64,000 bases of DNA from Sphingomonas sp. BGYR3 (GCF_025153455.1 NZ_JANZNT010000002.1:434001-498000); one strand, 5' to 3'; positions 44,592-55,500 are shown, counted from the first letter of the stretch. Program-made: numbers and translations. Notes: generated by a model from the sequence alone, not told the origin.

Positions 44592-46466
44592 CTACTTGCC
44601 CTCCTTGATCCGATAGGAGGGGTGGGGCGGTTGATTATAGGCGGTGTTCTGCCATGCGATCGCGTTCCGATACTGGCGATCCTGCATCAGCGGTGCGTGG
44701 ACGATGCGCGTCGGGATCGGCGTTGCGTAGATGCGCAGTTCGCTGTTGTCCGCCGCGCGCAGGATCAGTTCCTCGCGCCAGTCGCCGAGCAGGTCCGCGC
44801 TGAGCGCCGGGGTCGCCTTGGTCCCGTTGTTCGATTCCGCGCCCTCTGCCTTGAGCAGGGTCGTCTCCTGGTTCCTGGTCCAGTCCCATTTGGTGATGCT
44901 ATTGCCGCTGAGCAGTTCGCGCAGGGCGTCGCCATCCCACCAGATTGCGAAATTGGCGAAGCGCGGCTTGGTCGGCGCGATGGCATTGCCCTTTACGTCG
45001 AACAGTTCCGGGCTGTTCGATGCCCAGTTTTCGGCGCCGGGATAACGCGGGTCGATATCGGCGGCGAGGCCGCGGCCGGTGTCCTGGGTTGCAGGCTTGG
45101 TCCACAGCACTTCGCCGGTGCGCGCATCGACCATCGCCGCGCCGATGCCGCCGTTGCGCCGGACATCCTCGTGCACGCCATATTTTTCGAGGCCGGGTCG
45201 GCTGGGGTCGAGATCGGACACGTGCATGGCATCGCCATGGCCCAGGCCCGTGCTCCAGATGCCCCTGCCATCATCATCCACGGCCATCGAGCCATAGACG
45301 ATCTCGTCGCGGCCATCGCCGTCGATATCGGCGGTGGCAAGCTGATGATTGCCCTGTCCGCCGAACTTTTCATTGCCCGGGGTGGCGCTGTCGAACAGCC
45401 AGCGCATGGTTAGCTTGCCGCCGCGCCAGTCCCATGCGGCCAGCGTGGTGCGGGTATAATAGCCGCGGGCAAAGATGGCGCTGGGCAATTTGCCGTCTAG
45501 GCTGGCGATGCCGGCCAGATAGCGGTCGGACCGGTTGGCATAGCCATCGCCCCACCGCTTGGTCATCGCATCCGGCGTGGGGTCGGTCGTGTCCGGATCG
45601 CGGCCCGGCGCATAGGGCGCGGTTGCCAGCATTTTGCCGGTGCGGCCGTCGAATACGCTGAGATATTCCGGCCCCTTCAGGATGCGGCCTTCCAGCGGGG
45701 CGACTTTGGTTCCATCGGGCAGGGTCACTGCGCCGGTCCGGTCGCCCTGCGGCACCTGTCCATCCCTGCCGCGCCAGTCGGCATTGGCATCGCCGATCAC
45801 TGCCCCGGTGCCGTCGATGGTGCCGTCGGCGGTTTTCATCATCAGTTCGGCGCGGCCATCGCCGTCGAAATCGGCGGCCATGAACTGCGTGTAGTGAGCG
45901 CCCGACCGGATGTTGCGGCCAAGATCGATCCGCCACAGGCGCGTGCCGTCCAGCCGATAGGCATCGATGATCGTTTCGCCCGAATAGCCGGCAAAGGCAT
46001 TGTCCTTGGAAATGCTGGGATCCCATTTCAGCAGGATTTCCGGCACGCCGTCGCCGTCCAGATCGGCGGCGCTCGCGTCATTGGCGTTGTAGCTATAGGC
46101 ATCGCCCCTGGGCGTGGTGCGGCCGGCCGGGCGGTCCAGCTTCAGTGACCAATAGCCCCGCTCCCACACGCCGATCCCGTCGGTGCATGGCCGCTGACCC
46201 GACAGGGCGACGGCGTAGCGCGATGCGGGCGTGCCGGTGGCATCGACATGGCTGGTCGCGGTGCCGCGCACGATGCGCTTGCCATCGCGATAGAGGTCAT
46301 ATCGCTGACCCGCTTTGGCCATCCGCCAGCTAATGTGCACGCCCTTGCCATCGGCAGCGGGCACCGCGACCGGGGCGAGGGCGACATGGGCGGGACAGGC
46401 GGCGGGGGCCGATTGCGGCGTGGCGAGGGCGCTGGAGGCAAGCAGCAGCGATGACATGACGCTCAT
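44592..46466 (-). CDS. Rhamnogalacturonan lyase, family PL11 (copy 2)
   Basis: The 624-residue secreted lyase has a signal (MSVMSSLLLASSALA) and the full PL11 propeller: DLDGDGVPEILLKWDP, DLGRNIRSGAHYTQFMAAD, RGYYTRTTLAAWDW, DIDGDGRDEIVYGSMA and ADLLGDWREELILRA. It differs from copy 1 in having an extra loop around GRDGQVPQGDRT. B. subtilis pairs an endo- and an exo-acting PL11 (YesW, YesX), and a division of labour is plausible here. It heads a two-gene unit with GH28. Confidence 0.95.
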   Translation of the reverse strand: MSVMSSLLLASSALATPQSAPAACPAHVALAPVAVPAADGKGVHISWRMAKAGQRYDLYRDGKRIVRGTATSHVDATGTPASRYAVALSGQRPCTDGIGVWERGYWSLKLDRPAGRTTPRGDAYSYNANDASAADLDGDGVPEILLKWDPSISKDNAFAGYSGETIIDAYRLDGTRLWRIDLGRNIRSGAHYTQFMAADFDGDGRAELMMKTADGTIDGTGAVIGDANADWRGRDGQVPQGDRTGAVTLPDGTKVAPLEGRILKGPEYLSVFDGRTGKMLATAPYAPGRDPDTTDPTPDAMTKRWGDGYANRSDRYLAGIASLDGKLPSAIFARGYYTRTTLAAWDWRGGKLTMRWLFDSATPGNEKFGGQGNHQLATADIDGDGRDEIVYGSMAVDDDGRGIWSTGLGHGDAMHVSDLDPSRPGLEKYGVHEDVRRNGGIGAAMVDARTGEVLWTKPATQDTGRGLAADIDPRYPGAENWASNSPELFDVKGNAIAPTKPRFANFAIWWDGDALRELLSGNSITKWDWTRNQETTLLKAEGAESNNGTKATPALSADLLGDWREELILRAADNSELRIYATPIPTRIVHAPLMQDRQYRNAIAWQNTAYNQPPHPSYRIKEGK

Positions 46467-46638
46467 CGGAAAAGCTCCCGTCTAAAAGGGTGGGGTTGCG
46501 AGGAAGTCGGGGGAAGGAGGGGCGCGGAAACGCGCGGCGATGGTGCGCGCGGTTGCCGGTCAGGGTGCTGTGCGACCGACATCGGACCTGTGCCACCTCC
46601 CCAAAAAGGATTGCCGAACCATGTGCTCATGGCTTCAC

Positions 46639-46666
46639 TATGTGAAACCATATCGTATTATGTGGA
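46639..46666 (-). promoter_or_regulatory. Locus operator candidate before PL11 gene 2
   Basis: TATGTGAAACCATATCG, then TATTATGTGGA. Two TATGTGRA half-sites occur as a direct repeat around a CATATCGTAT centre like that of the 35.3-kb copy. It lies 173 bases before the PL11 start, in a 254-base gap that otherwise shows nothing recognisable. Confidence 0.45.
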
Positions 46667-46720
46667 CCTTTCAATCGAAAAGCGGGACGGAAAAAACGCC
46701 GTCCGTCAGCCACTCGCCAA

Positions 46721-49132
46721 TCAGAATGGGCTGAAGACCAGACGGTCGACGATCACGCCCCCGCCGGTTGCGCCCAGCACGATCCGGCGGTCGCCCCCAT
46801 CGACCGGTTCGGGCAAGGTCAAAGTCAGCCGGTTGTCCAGAACCGCCTGTTTCCAGTCGTCGTTGCCGGTTTCGCGTTTTGCGCCGACCCGGAACGATCG
46901 CCCGCCCATTTCGATGGTCAGTTCCAGCGGCCGACCATCGCGGTCGGCATAGGTGGGCAGCAGGTCGACGGCCATGCGCCAGCGACCGGGCGGCAGCGAT
47001 GCGGCAAGCGTGCCGCGGACCGTCTGTCCGATCCGCGATCCGATGACGGTGCCGTTCGTGCCCAGCCCGTCGATGATGCGCCAGTTGCCGCGCGCTGCCT
47101 CTGCCTCCACCACCACACTCGCCGGCTTGCCCTCTGTCGGCCAGTGGCGGGGCAGGGCAGGGGTGCCGACGGCCACCGGCACCGCGACGGGCAGGGTGCG
47201 ATAGGACCGCCATTGCCCATCCGCGGGTTCCGGCGCCATGATGCCGCGCCATTTGCCGCCGGCCATGGCCCCATTATAGTAGCTGGTCAGCGCACGGATG
47301 CGGTCGTCGGCCGCCTGGGCACGCGCCGCCCAGCCATTGGCGGCGGCCAGATCGCGGTCGCGCAGCCGGTCGTGCAGTTCGGCGGCAAAGACCCGCTCGT
47401 TCGCCCGCATCGCCGCCTCTACCGGATAGCGGACCAGCTGGAAAAAGGCATCGCGGCGATGGGCGGGCACGCGTGCCTCGATCGCGTCCAGCCGCGCGAC
47501 ATTCGCCTCGAACGCTGCCATCCGATCCGCAACATCGGCGGGCGACAGCGTGCTTGGCCGTGCGCGCCCGTGCGGCAGGAACCATTGCAGATGTTCGGGC
47601 CGCCGCTGAAGGTTCAGGCGGTGATGCTCCGCCATCACGGCGGCGATTTCGGGCGCCAGCGCGGGGTCGATCGCCTCCGCTGCCCAGCGCGCGACATAGT
47701 CGTCGATCGGCTGGGCGCGCGTGCCCGCAACGTCCCAGGCAAGGTCGAGGAAATAGCCGAGCGCCAGTTCCGCCGGCTTGATATCCCCCGCATTGGCGAC
47801 CCAGATGCGGCGCGCGCCCAGATCCCATGCCCGGCCCATCTCTTCCCGGATCAGGGCGGGCGGGGTGGTCGACAGCCAGAGATAGGACAGCGGCGCGCCG
47901 AGATAAGAGAGGTGGTAATAGATGCCCGATCCGCCGGATCGCCGCCGCTCCGCATCGTTCGGAAACTGGCGAATGTACCCGAAATTATCGTCCGGCCACA
48001 TCAGCGTCACATCGTCGGGCACGGCAAGGCCGCTGCGATAGATGTCGAGCACTTCCTTGTAAGGGGTGAACAGCTGCGGCGCGGAACCTGCGCCCGCCTG
48101 CGCCAGCATCGCCCGTTGATCGGCGAAGATGCGTTCCAGCGTCGCGCGCTGTTCGGCCGGGCTGGACGGGCCGACCATCCCGCTGTCGTGGATGCCGCGC
48201 ATCCCCAGCGTCCAGATGCTTTCGTACCGGGCGTTGGCGGCCACCCGTTCGGACCAGTAGGCGCGCACGCCGTCGCGGTTCTTCACATAGTCGAATGCGT
48301 CCGCCGCGCCCGGCCATTCGCCGACATTGTTGCGCAGCATGGGTTCGGCATGGCTGGACCCCATGACGATGGCATAGCGGTCCGCCAGTGCAGCATTGGC
48401 CGGATCGGCGTTGAACGGCGCGGTCACCTTGTGCATCCCGGGCCAGAGCAGATTGGCGCGAAGGCGCAGCATCAACTGAAAGATGCGTTCATTGGTGCGC
48501 GGGCCGATCGGGCGCTCGCCCGGCGCGTGGGTGAGCGCGGCCCAGGGGACCAGGCCCCAATCCTCGTCATTGATGAAGAAGCCGCGGTACCGCACATCGG
48601 GCGCGTCCGCGATCCGCGTGCCCGGCCGGATGCGGACATGGGCGCGCTGGCCCGGCGTCACGTCCGCCCACCAGTGCCAGGGGGACACGCCAATGGCGCG
48701 GGACAGCGCCATCAGGCCATAGGCGGTGCCGCGCGGGTCGCCGCCGATTACCACCAGCGCGCGGGCCACGCCCGGCATGGGCCGGTCGACCAGGGCGATG
48801 GCATACCCCTCCCACCGCCCGCGCACGGGCGATGCGTCCACTCGGCCTGCGGCGATCATGCGGTCGATGAGCGCGCTCTTGCCGATGGTGCCGGCCAGGA
48901 TCGGGGCGGCGCGCTCGTCCCGGCTTCCCCCGCCGACCCGGCCAAGGTCGGCGCGCAATTCGGCGGCGGCAAGGGTGACGACCGAATGATCCGCCGCATC
49001 CGTGATGACGGGTGCTGCGCGGCCTTGGTCGATCAGGGCAAAGCCAGGTCCCCGGTCAAAGGCGACCCAGTCCTGCCCGGCCCATGCCGGCGGTGCCAGC
49101 AACAGGACGAGCAGGACGAGGATCGCCCGCAT
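46721..49132 (-). CDS. GH115-family glycosyl hydrolase (alpha-glucuronidase type)
   Basis: The 803-residue exported protein has a signal peptide (MRAILVLLVLLLAPPAWA) and the GH115 architecture. Motifs are GGDPRGTAYGLMALSRAIG, PWHWWADVTP, YRGFFINDEDWGLVPWA, LRLRANLLWPGMH, MGSSHAEPMLRNN and TLGMRGIHDSGM. GH115 enzymes remove (4-O-methyl)glucuronic acid from xylan, and some members act on arabinogalactan-type glycans. Glucuronate-capped galactan or a glucuronic-acid-bearing pectin side chain is the likely substrate here. The start overlaps the GH105 stop by one base (TGATG). The C-terminal 150 residues form a beta domain. Confidence 0.92.
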   Translation of the reverse strand: MRAILVLLVLLLAPPAWAGQDWVAFDRGPGFALIDQGRAAPVITDAADHSVVTLAAAELRADLGRVGGGSRDERAAPILAGTIGKSALIDRMIAAGRVDASPVRGRWEGYAIALVDRPMPGVARALVVIGGDPRGTAYGLMALSRAIGVSPWHWWADVTPGQRAHVRIRPGTRIADAPDVRYRGFFINDEDWGLVPWAALTHAPGERPIGPRTNERIFQLMLRLRANLLWPGMHKVTAPFNADPANAALADRYAIVMGSSHAEPMLRNNVGEWPGAADAFDYVKNRDGVRAYWSERVAANARYESIWTLGMRGIHDSGMVGPSSPAEQRATLERIFADQRAMLAQAGAGSAPQLFTPYKEVLDIYRSGLAVPDDVTLMWPDDNFGYIRQFPNDAERRRSGGSGIYYHLSYLGAPLSYLWLSTTPPALIREEMGRAWDLGARRIWVANAGDIKPAELALGYFLDLAWDVAGTRAQPIDDYVARWAAEAIDPALAPEIAAVMAEHHRLNLQRRPEHLQWFLPHGRARPSTLSPADVADRMAAFEANVARLDAIEARVPAHRRDAFFQLVRYPVEAAMRANERVFAAELHDRLRDRDLAAANGWAARAQAADDRIRALTSYYNGAMAGGKWRGIMAPEPADGQWRSYRTLPVAVPVAVGTPALPRHWPTEGKPASVVVEAEAARGNWRIIDGLGTNGTVIGSRIGQTVRGTLAASLPPGRWRMAVDLLPTYADRDGRPLELTIEMGGRSFRVGAKRETGNDDWKQAVLDNRLTLTLPEPVDGGDRRIVLGATGGGVIVDRLVFSPF

Positions 49133-50244
49133 CAGATATAGGTGCGCAGGAATTCGCCAAGCGCACAGATCGCCAGGCTCTGGCCATAGGGCATCGAGGT
49201 GAGGGCAATATCCTTGTAGAATTGCTGCGTGTCGCCCATCGCGGTGCCGAAGCTGACCTGCTGAAGCTCGCCGCTATCGTCGATATTGGCTAGCACGCCG
49301 CGCACCGCCTTGATCCCCACCGCCTCGTAATGGCGGGGCAGATAGCCCTTTCGCACCGCCTTCAGGATGCCATAGGCAAAGCCCGCGGTGGCCGATGCCT
49401 CAAGATAGCTGGTCGGATCGACGATCAGCGTGTGCCACAGGCCGCTTTCGTCCTGGGTTTCGGCCAGCGTCTTTACCTGTGCCGCCAGCGTGTCGATCAG
49501 GAAGGTGCGGAACGCATCGCCCACCGGCAGGTCGAGGATTTCGATGATTTCCGGAATGGCGATCGTCACCCAGCAATTGCCGCGCGCCCACAGCGCCTCT
49601 GCGAAATTGTGCCGGCCGTTGAAATCCCAGCCGTGGAACCACAGGCCGGTTTTCTTGTCGAACAGATATTTGATGTGGATGAGGAACTGGCGCTTGGCCT
49701 CCTCCACATAATGCGGGCGGTTCAGCAGCAGGCCGATCTTCGCCAGCGGCAGCACGCTCATCATCAGCGTGTCGTCCCACAATTCGCCGGGGTTTTCGTC
49801 GTTATAGACGATGTGCTGGAAGCCGCCATCCTCGGTCTTGGGCAGGCCGTCATCGGCCATCAGCCATTCGCACCAGGTGTCCAGATAGGGAATGTAGCTG
49901 GGATCGGGTTCGTGCTCGTACAGATAGGCAAGCGTGATGAACGGCGCGACCGTATTGATGTTCTTGGTCGGCGTGCCTTCAGCAAAGCGGTCGGCAAACC
50001 ACTGCTTGATGATCGCCAGCGCGGCCGCATCGCCCGTCTGTTCAAAATAGCGCCACATGCCGAACAGGCCGATGCCATGGGTCCATTCCCACCCGGCCCA
50101 GCCCTTGGTGTCGATGATGCGGCCATCCTCCAGATGCAGCAGGAACTCGCCGGTCTCATCCTTGATGTTGACCAGATTGTGCATCAGGCGACCGATCGCA
50201 TCGGTCACTTGTTGGCGAGGAACATCGTGAGTCAGGGCAGCCAA
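49132..50244 (-). CDS. Unsaturated rhamnogalacturonyl hydrolase, GH105 (YteR/YesR type)
   Basis: The 370-residue cytoplasmic enzyme splits the unsaturated galacturonate-rhamnose disaccharides made by PL11. The (alpha/alpha)6 barrel motifs are GWAGWEWTHGIGLFGMWRYF, the catalytic Asp region GELWDDTLMMSVLPLAKIG, and FHGWDFNGRHNFAEALWARG. No ATG fits the start: translation is assigned to TTG 50244 because AAGGAG (50252-50257) stands 7 bases before it and the protein then begins MAALTHDVPRQQ. There is no signal peptide, so products must be imported first. GH115 follows by overlap. Confidence 0.93.
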   Translation of the reverse strand: MAALTHDVPRQQVTDAIGRLMHNLVNIKDETGEFLLHLEDGRIIDTKGWAGWEWTHGIGLFGMWRYFEQTGDAAALAIIKQWFADRFAEGTPTKNINTVAPFITLAYLYEHEPDPSYIPYLDTWCEWLMADDGLPKTEDGGFQHIVYNDENPGELWDDTLMMSVLPLAKIGLLLNRPHYVEEAKRQFLIHIKYLFDKKTGLWFHGWDFNGRHNFAEALWARGNCWVTIAIPEIIEILDLPVGDAFRTFLIDTLAAQVKTLAETQDESGLWHTLIVDPTSYLEASATAGFAYGILKAVRKGYLPRHYEAVGIKAVRGVLANIDDSGELQQVSFGTAMGDTQQFYKDIALTSMPYGQSLAICALGEFLRTYI

Positions 50245-50344
50245 TGAACGTCTCCTTCGGGTGGCTGGATCGGCCAGGCGCCTGCCATGGCAGCGATCCG
50301 TATCTCTGGTGTTACAGACAGGGGGCGGGAAAGCGCGGCGGGGG

Positions 50345-51298
50345 TCACCAGCCGTGCCTTTTTGCAAAGCGGTCGAACAGGTCGGGCCAGGGATGGGGTC
50401 TGCCATCCTCGATCAGCGGCAGGTTGTGGCCGCCCGTTTCAAAGATCATCAGTTCCGACGGAATCTTCGCCGCCTGAAGCGCGCCGAACATGGTCAGGCT
50501 GTTGGCGGCCTTGACCACCGGATCGTCGGCGGCGTGTGCGACAAAGGTGGGCGGCATATCGGCCGGCAGGTCGCGTTCGGCCGAATAGCGTTCGATCGTG
50601 GCGGCATCGGGCGTCCGGCCGATCAGTTCGCGCCGCGACGGGGCGTGGGCGACGTCGCCCGCCATGGTGATGACCGGAAAGAACAGCCCGGCGACGCGCG
50701 GCCGCGCCGACAGCCGGTCGGTCGCATCCATCGGGCGATAGGTTTCGAGCGCAAACCGGCTGGCCAGCCGCGCGGCAAGATGCCCGCCCGCGGAAAAGCC
50801 GATGGCGGCGATCCGGTCGGGATCGATGCCCCAGGTCGCGGCACCGGCGCGGATCAGCCGCATCGCGCGCTGAGCATCCTGAAGCGGCGCGTCCGGCCCG
50901 GCGGCCCAGCCATCGTGCGGCAGGCGATAGAGCAGTTCGAACGCCGTGACCCCGCGTTCGTTGAACATCCGGGAAATGGACGACCCCTGCCGGCCCAGCG
51001 CGACGCGGGCATAGCCGCCGCCGGCGATCATCAGCACCGCTGCGCCATTGGGCTTTGCCGCGGGCAGCACGTTGAGCATCGGCGTGGCGACGTGCGGCCA
51101 GGCGATATCGTCCGGCCCGCCATTGGCAGAGCGCATGACGAACTCGTCCTTGACCGCCAGCCCTTCACCGCCCGGCGCGGGGCCGTTCCAGATCGGAAAG
51201 CGGGCCGCGACGCCGCCCGACGGGACCGCCGCCCGCGATGGCAGGGGCAGGGCCGCTGCCATGGATGCGCCAAGCAGGGTTCGCCGGGAAATCGTCAT
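50345..51298 (-). CDS. Exported alpha/beta hydrolase, esterase type
   Basis: The 317-residue protein has an N-terminal Tat-like signal (SRRTLLGASMAAALPLPS). The hydrolase fold has the oxyanion/glycine strip MIAGGGYARV and the nucleophile elbow IGFSAGGHLAARLA, the Asp in FVAHAADDPVVKA and a His in FETGGHNLP. It resembles BD-FAE/acetyl-xylan-esterase-like polysaccharide esterases. The ATG overlaps the GH53 stop (ATGA), so it belongs to the galactan unit and probably removes acetyl or feruloyl groups from pectin side chains. Confidence 0.88.
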   Translation of the reverse strand: MTISRRTLLGASMAAALPLPSRAAVPSGGVAARFPIWNGPAPGGEGLAVKDEFVMRSANGGPDDIAWPHVATPMLNVLPAAKPNGAAVLMIAGGGYARVALGRQGSSISRMFNERGVTAFELLYRLPHDGWAAGPDAPLQDAQRAMRLIRAGAATWGIDPDRIAAIGFSAGGHLAARLASRFALETYRPMDATDRLSARPRVAGLFFPVITMAGDVAHAPSRRELIGRTPDAATIERYSAERDLPADMPPTFVAHAADDPVVKAANSLTMFGALQAAKIPSELMIFETGGHNLPLIEDGRPHPWPDLFDRFAKRHGW

Positions 51299-52527
51299 GG
51301 CCGCGCCATGCCCTTTCCGACGGCGAGGCCATAATCGGCCGCCATCGTGCGATAGAGATTGAGGAATGCCGGATCGGCGTCATAGCGGCCGCGATGATCG
51401 CGGGGCGGGCGCGGCGTCGATGCAGCCGCCGGGGTGGGCGTGGAGCCGGGTGCTTCGGCTGCATTGATCCCCTGTGACAGCAAGTCCGGTCGCGGCCCTT
51501 CGCCAGCGGAAACACCGTTCTTCAGGAAGATCGCCTCCTGATGCCGGGTCGGTTCCCAAATGAAGCTGCCCTGTCCGCGCGGCAGCGCCCGGACCAGATC
51601 GTTGAGGTAGCGTTTGCGCGACGAATATTCGAGCACGATCAGGCCATGGTCGGGATAGCGGTCCATGAACTGCGCAAAGCAGCGTTCCCAGTCGCCCTGC
51701 GCCTGTTGCTGGTAACAGGACAGGCCGATGCTGTCGAAACGCACATCGCGGCGCAGCAGATTGTCCATCCAGTCCTGAACGATGCCCCAGTGCCGGCCAA
51801 GATGGTTGTGCAGCACCAGCGTGGCATCGGGCACCGTATCGCTTGCCGCCGCCAGCCCCGCCGACAACAGCGCGGCATAGCGGTCATGGGCGCCGGGCTG
51901 GCCGGACTGGCGATGGCGGGAATCGGTCACCGGATTGCCCGTGGGCAGTGCAGCAGGGATCCGCCCCTCCGGCCACAGCATGCCGAAGGTGGTTTCGTTG
52001 CCGATGACGATCATGTCGGGCGCGACACCGGCAAGCTTCATCGCTGAGAGGGATTCCGCCGTATGACGGTGCACCGCATCGAGCAGCTTGCCAAAGGAAA
52101 GATCGGCCCAGGCAGCGGGCTTGTCCTGATGCTCCGGATCGGCCCAGGTGTCGGAATAATGCAGCGTCAGGGACAGGTGCATGTCCGCCGCGCGGACCCG
52201 CCGGGCGAATGCGATGTTGCGCGCAACATCGCACCACGGGCCGCCCGGCTTGCCAGCGGAATAGCCCCTGGCCGGATCGACGAACTGTCGCAGCTTGATC
52301 GCGTTGAACCCGGCATCGCGCAGGATCGCCAGCGGATCGCGCCGAATGCCGTCCTGCCAATAGGTTGCGCCAACCGCCTCATCCTCCGGGATCCAGGACA
52401 CATCGGCGCCGATCAGATAGGGCCATTTTGCGGATTTTGCTGCAGCAGGACGCGGCGCTGCTGCAGCCAGCAACGCGCCGCCGCCGAGCGTTGCCAAGTC
52501 CCGGCGGGAGAGCAGGGCGCGGGTCAT
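51295..52527 (-). CDS. Arabinogalactan endo-beta-1,4-galactanase, GH53
   Basis: The 410-residue exported enzyme cuts the beta-1,4-galactan side chains of RG-I. After a Tat-like signal (LLSRRDLATLGGGALLAAAA) the GH53 barrel starts GADVSWIPEDE and shows NAIKLRQFVDPARG, LTLHYSDTWADPEHQ, VIGNETTFGMLW (the acid/base Glu) and LIVLEYSSRKR (the nucleophile Glu). A Pro/Ala-rich insertion sits near residue 370. The stop overlaps the esterase start and the start overlaps the GH35 stop, so the order GH35-GH53-esterase is translationally coupled. Confidence 0.93.
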   Translation of the reverse strand: MTRALLSRRDLATLGGGALLAAAAPRPAAAKSAKWPYLIGADVSWIPEDEAVGATYWQDGIRRDPLAILRDAGFNAIKLRQFVDPARGYSAGKPGGPWCDVARNIAFARRVRAADMHLSLTLHYSDTWADPEHQDKPAAWADLSFGKLLDAVHRHTAESLSAMKLAGVAPDMIVIGNETTFGMLWPEGRIPAALPTGNPVTDSRHRQSGQPGAHDRYAALLSAGLAAASDTVPDATLVLHNHLGRHWGIVQDWMDNLLRRDVRFDSIGLSCYQQQAQGDWERCFAQFMDRYPDHGLIVLEYSSRKRYLNDLVRALPRGQGSFIWEPTRHQEAIFLKNGVSAGEGPRPDLLSQGINAAEAPGSTPTPAAASTPRPPRDHRGRYDADPAFLNLYRTMAADYGLAVGKGMARP

Positions 52528-55500
52528 TTCAGTTCCCCGGGAACGCGGGGCGCGGGTACGGCGCGGATGGGCAGGCCGCCCGCGACATTGTGCATCGTCA
52601 CCAGCCGCACATCCTCGATCGCATTGCCCGGCGCGCCGTCGCTGGTGACGGCAAGTGCGATGACATTGTCCCCGCGATGGTTGAGGATCCCTTCCGGCAC
52701 GGGAAAGGTCCGCTGGGGGCCGATATGGGCAACGAACTGGCCCATGTTCCAGCCATTGACGAACAGGATCGCGCGATAGGCGACGGGGGAGCGCGGCGTC
52801 TTGCCGTCGCCGAACTGCACTGCGATGGTCGCATCCTGCCCCCTTGGCACGTTCAGCGTGAAGCGGGTGCGGTACCACGTCGTCCCGGCGCGCGCCTCGG
52901 CCGCGGGCAGGGTGGCGGCGGTCCAGCCCGCATCGTCGAACCCGGGCAGGTGCCAGCCCAGCCCCTCACCATTCAGGCCGCCATTATTGGGCACCCCCCG
53001 CGCGGGATCGGCAATATCCTCGCCCCCCCGCCGTCCGTTGATCCGCCAGCGGATCGGCACGGCAAAGCTGCGCCCATTGGCCCCTTCGATCGAGGCAAAG
53101 ACGATGCCGCGCGCTTCCTTGTGGAAATCATCGGCATCAAGGTCCCAGTTATGCCCGTTGTTGCGGACCATCACGGACAGGACGTGCTCGCCATCGGTGC
53201 GGGCCGCATCCGGCAGGTCGATGGTGAACACGCCCATGGTTTCCGGCCGGGGCAGCCCGCCGGGCAGGTCGTGGTGCCCGATCAGCTTGCCGTCCAGAAA
53301 CACCTGAGCCATGCCCGCGCCGCCGCCGCCATAATGCAGCGTCAGCCGCCGGGCCTGCGCGCCGCCCGCAAAGCGGCCGCGATACCAGACATCGCCGTCA
53401 TGAAAGCCATAGGCGTCCATGCTCATGTTCGGTTGGCCATCCGGGCGCAGGGTGATGCTGGTATAGGGCCGGTCGTCGATTTCCTGCCATCCGCTGTCGT
53501 CGAACCCCGGCTCGGCCTCTGGCAAGCCGGCGGCGGTGCGCCAGTTGGCGAGTTGCGGCAGAGCGATATCTGCCGGTCCGGCAATGCTGGCCAGCGCGGT
53601 GCCGCCGATCCCGCCGGTGACGCGCAGCGGCGCGCCGTTCCAGCGGAGGGCGGCGATGCGTCGCGGCGCCCACAGCTCGATCGGCCCGGCAATGGCGGCA
53701 TCCCCGGTCAGCGTGGCGCGCGATCCGTCGATGCGCGCGCTGCGCACCATCAGCGGCCCGCGCACCAGCACGCCATTGGTCAGGCTGAACCGCATCGCTT
53801 CCGGCTCGTCGGCGATCAGCAGGTCGAGCGGCGGCCGCCCGCCGCCCTCGATCCGCAGGCGGGCCAGCCCGTCGTGCCGGTAATCGAGGATCAGGTCGCC
53901 GCGGGCGGCATCGAACCGGTGCTGCACCTGACCCGCCAGCACGGTCACAAGCGGGGCGCCGTTATACCGCAGCAGGGTCTGACCATCCTCATCCGCCCGG
54001 CCGTACAGCAGCATCAGGCCGCGCGTCCCCTGACGCAGCGCGTGCTGAACCTCGCTGGTCGAATAGACGAGCCGCTGCCCGGCAAGGTCGACGCCCGCGA
54101 CCAGCCACTTGGCATCATAACCGTCAAGGCGGAGGGGCAGGGTGTAGCGCCCGTCGGGCAGATCGGCGGTGACGGTGAAGCGCCGGTCGCCGGAGCCGTT
54201 GGACGGGTTTTGCGTCACCAGCAGGAACCGCGCATCGGTTTCCGGCGAGCGGTTGTGATAGACGCGCACATCCTGGCTGGATTTTTCAACAGGGGCGGCC
54301 GGGATCATGCCGGCAAGGTCGGGGACCGCGCCGATCAGGCCGCCAAGCTGTTTCAGCTCCAGCGCCTTGTCGCGCAGGCCGCGTGCCTCGTCGATCGCCG
54401 CGCCGTAATCGTAACTGGTAAAGACGACCGGGCCGGGCAGCCATCCCCAGCTGGTGCCGCCATAGCCCATGTAAAAGCTCTGGATGCCGATGCCGTTGGC
54501 CAGGTTGGTGCCGTAAAACACGCGCTGATATCGCCGGCCGCGCTGAATGGCATTGCAGCCATAGCCGCCGTTCGACCCCCAGTAATCGAACCAGCCGCCG
54601 CCGAATTCTGCGGCGAAGCCGGGCGTCTTCGGGCTGGCCGATGCCCCTCCGCGCGCGCCGCCCGTGCCGTAATAGCCCCAGTCGGGGGCGGGCACGGCCT
54701 GGGTCGGGATCCCTTCTGCGGTACAGGTGCCGCCGGGATAGCCGTCAAAGGCATAGAGATCTACCGGCCCCTCGACCGTCTTGTCGACGCCCGCACCCGC
54801 TGGCACCCAATATCCGTTTCGCCCCTGATCATTGTGAAAAATGGGGACGGTGATGCCGTCGGCCCGCGCCCTGGCGTACAGATGGTCCATGTAGCGCCGC
54901 TGGGCAGGGGTGGTGAGCGCCAGCTCGTTCTCGATCTGATGCAGGATGACCGTGCCGCCCCGCTGGCCATTCGGGCCGCCATTGATCTGATGCCGGGCGA
55001 TGATCGCGTTTACGGCGGTCAGCCATTCATCGACGGCCGCCAGATATTCCGGGTCGTCCGTGCGGGCGCGCGCCCGCTGATTGAGCATATAGCCGGGATA
55101 ACCGCCACGCGTCAGTTCGGCATTCACATAGGGGCCGGCGCGGGTGATGACGTACAGCCCCTCGTCCGCCGCCATTTTCAGCAGCCGGTCGATGTCGCGG
55201 ATGCCCGAAAAATCGATGACGCCGCGCTTCGGACTGTGAAAGCCCCAGTCGAAATAGAGGGCGACGGTGTTGAAGCCGCTCGCCTTCATCTTTTGCAGCA
55301 CGTCGCGCCACAGATCGGGAGAGGGCAGGCGGAAATGGTGCATTTCCGACGACCAGATCACCGTCCGCTTGCCGTCGATCATCAGCGACCGGGCGTCGAA
55401 GGAAACCCGCCCGAATTGCTGCGCTGGCGCGTTGAAATCGGCCGTGGGGGCCGCCGTCTGGGCAGCCGCCATTGTGGATGGCAGCGCGGTCGACGCCAGC

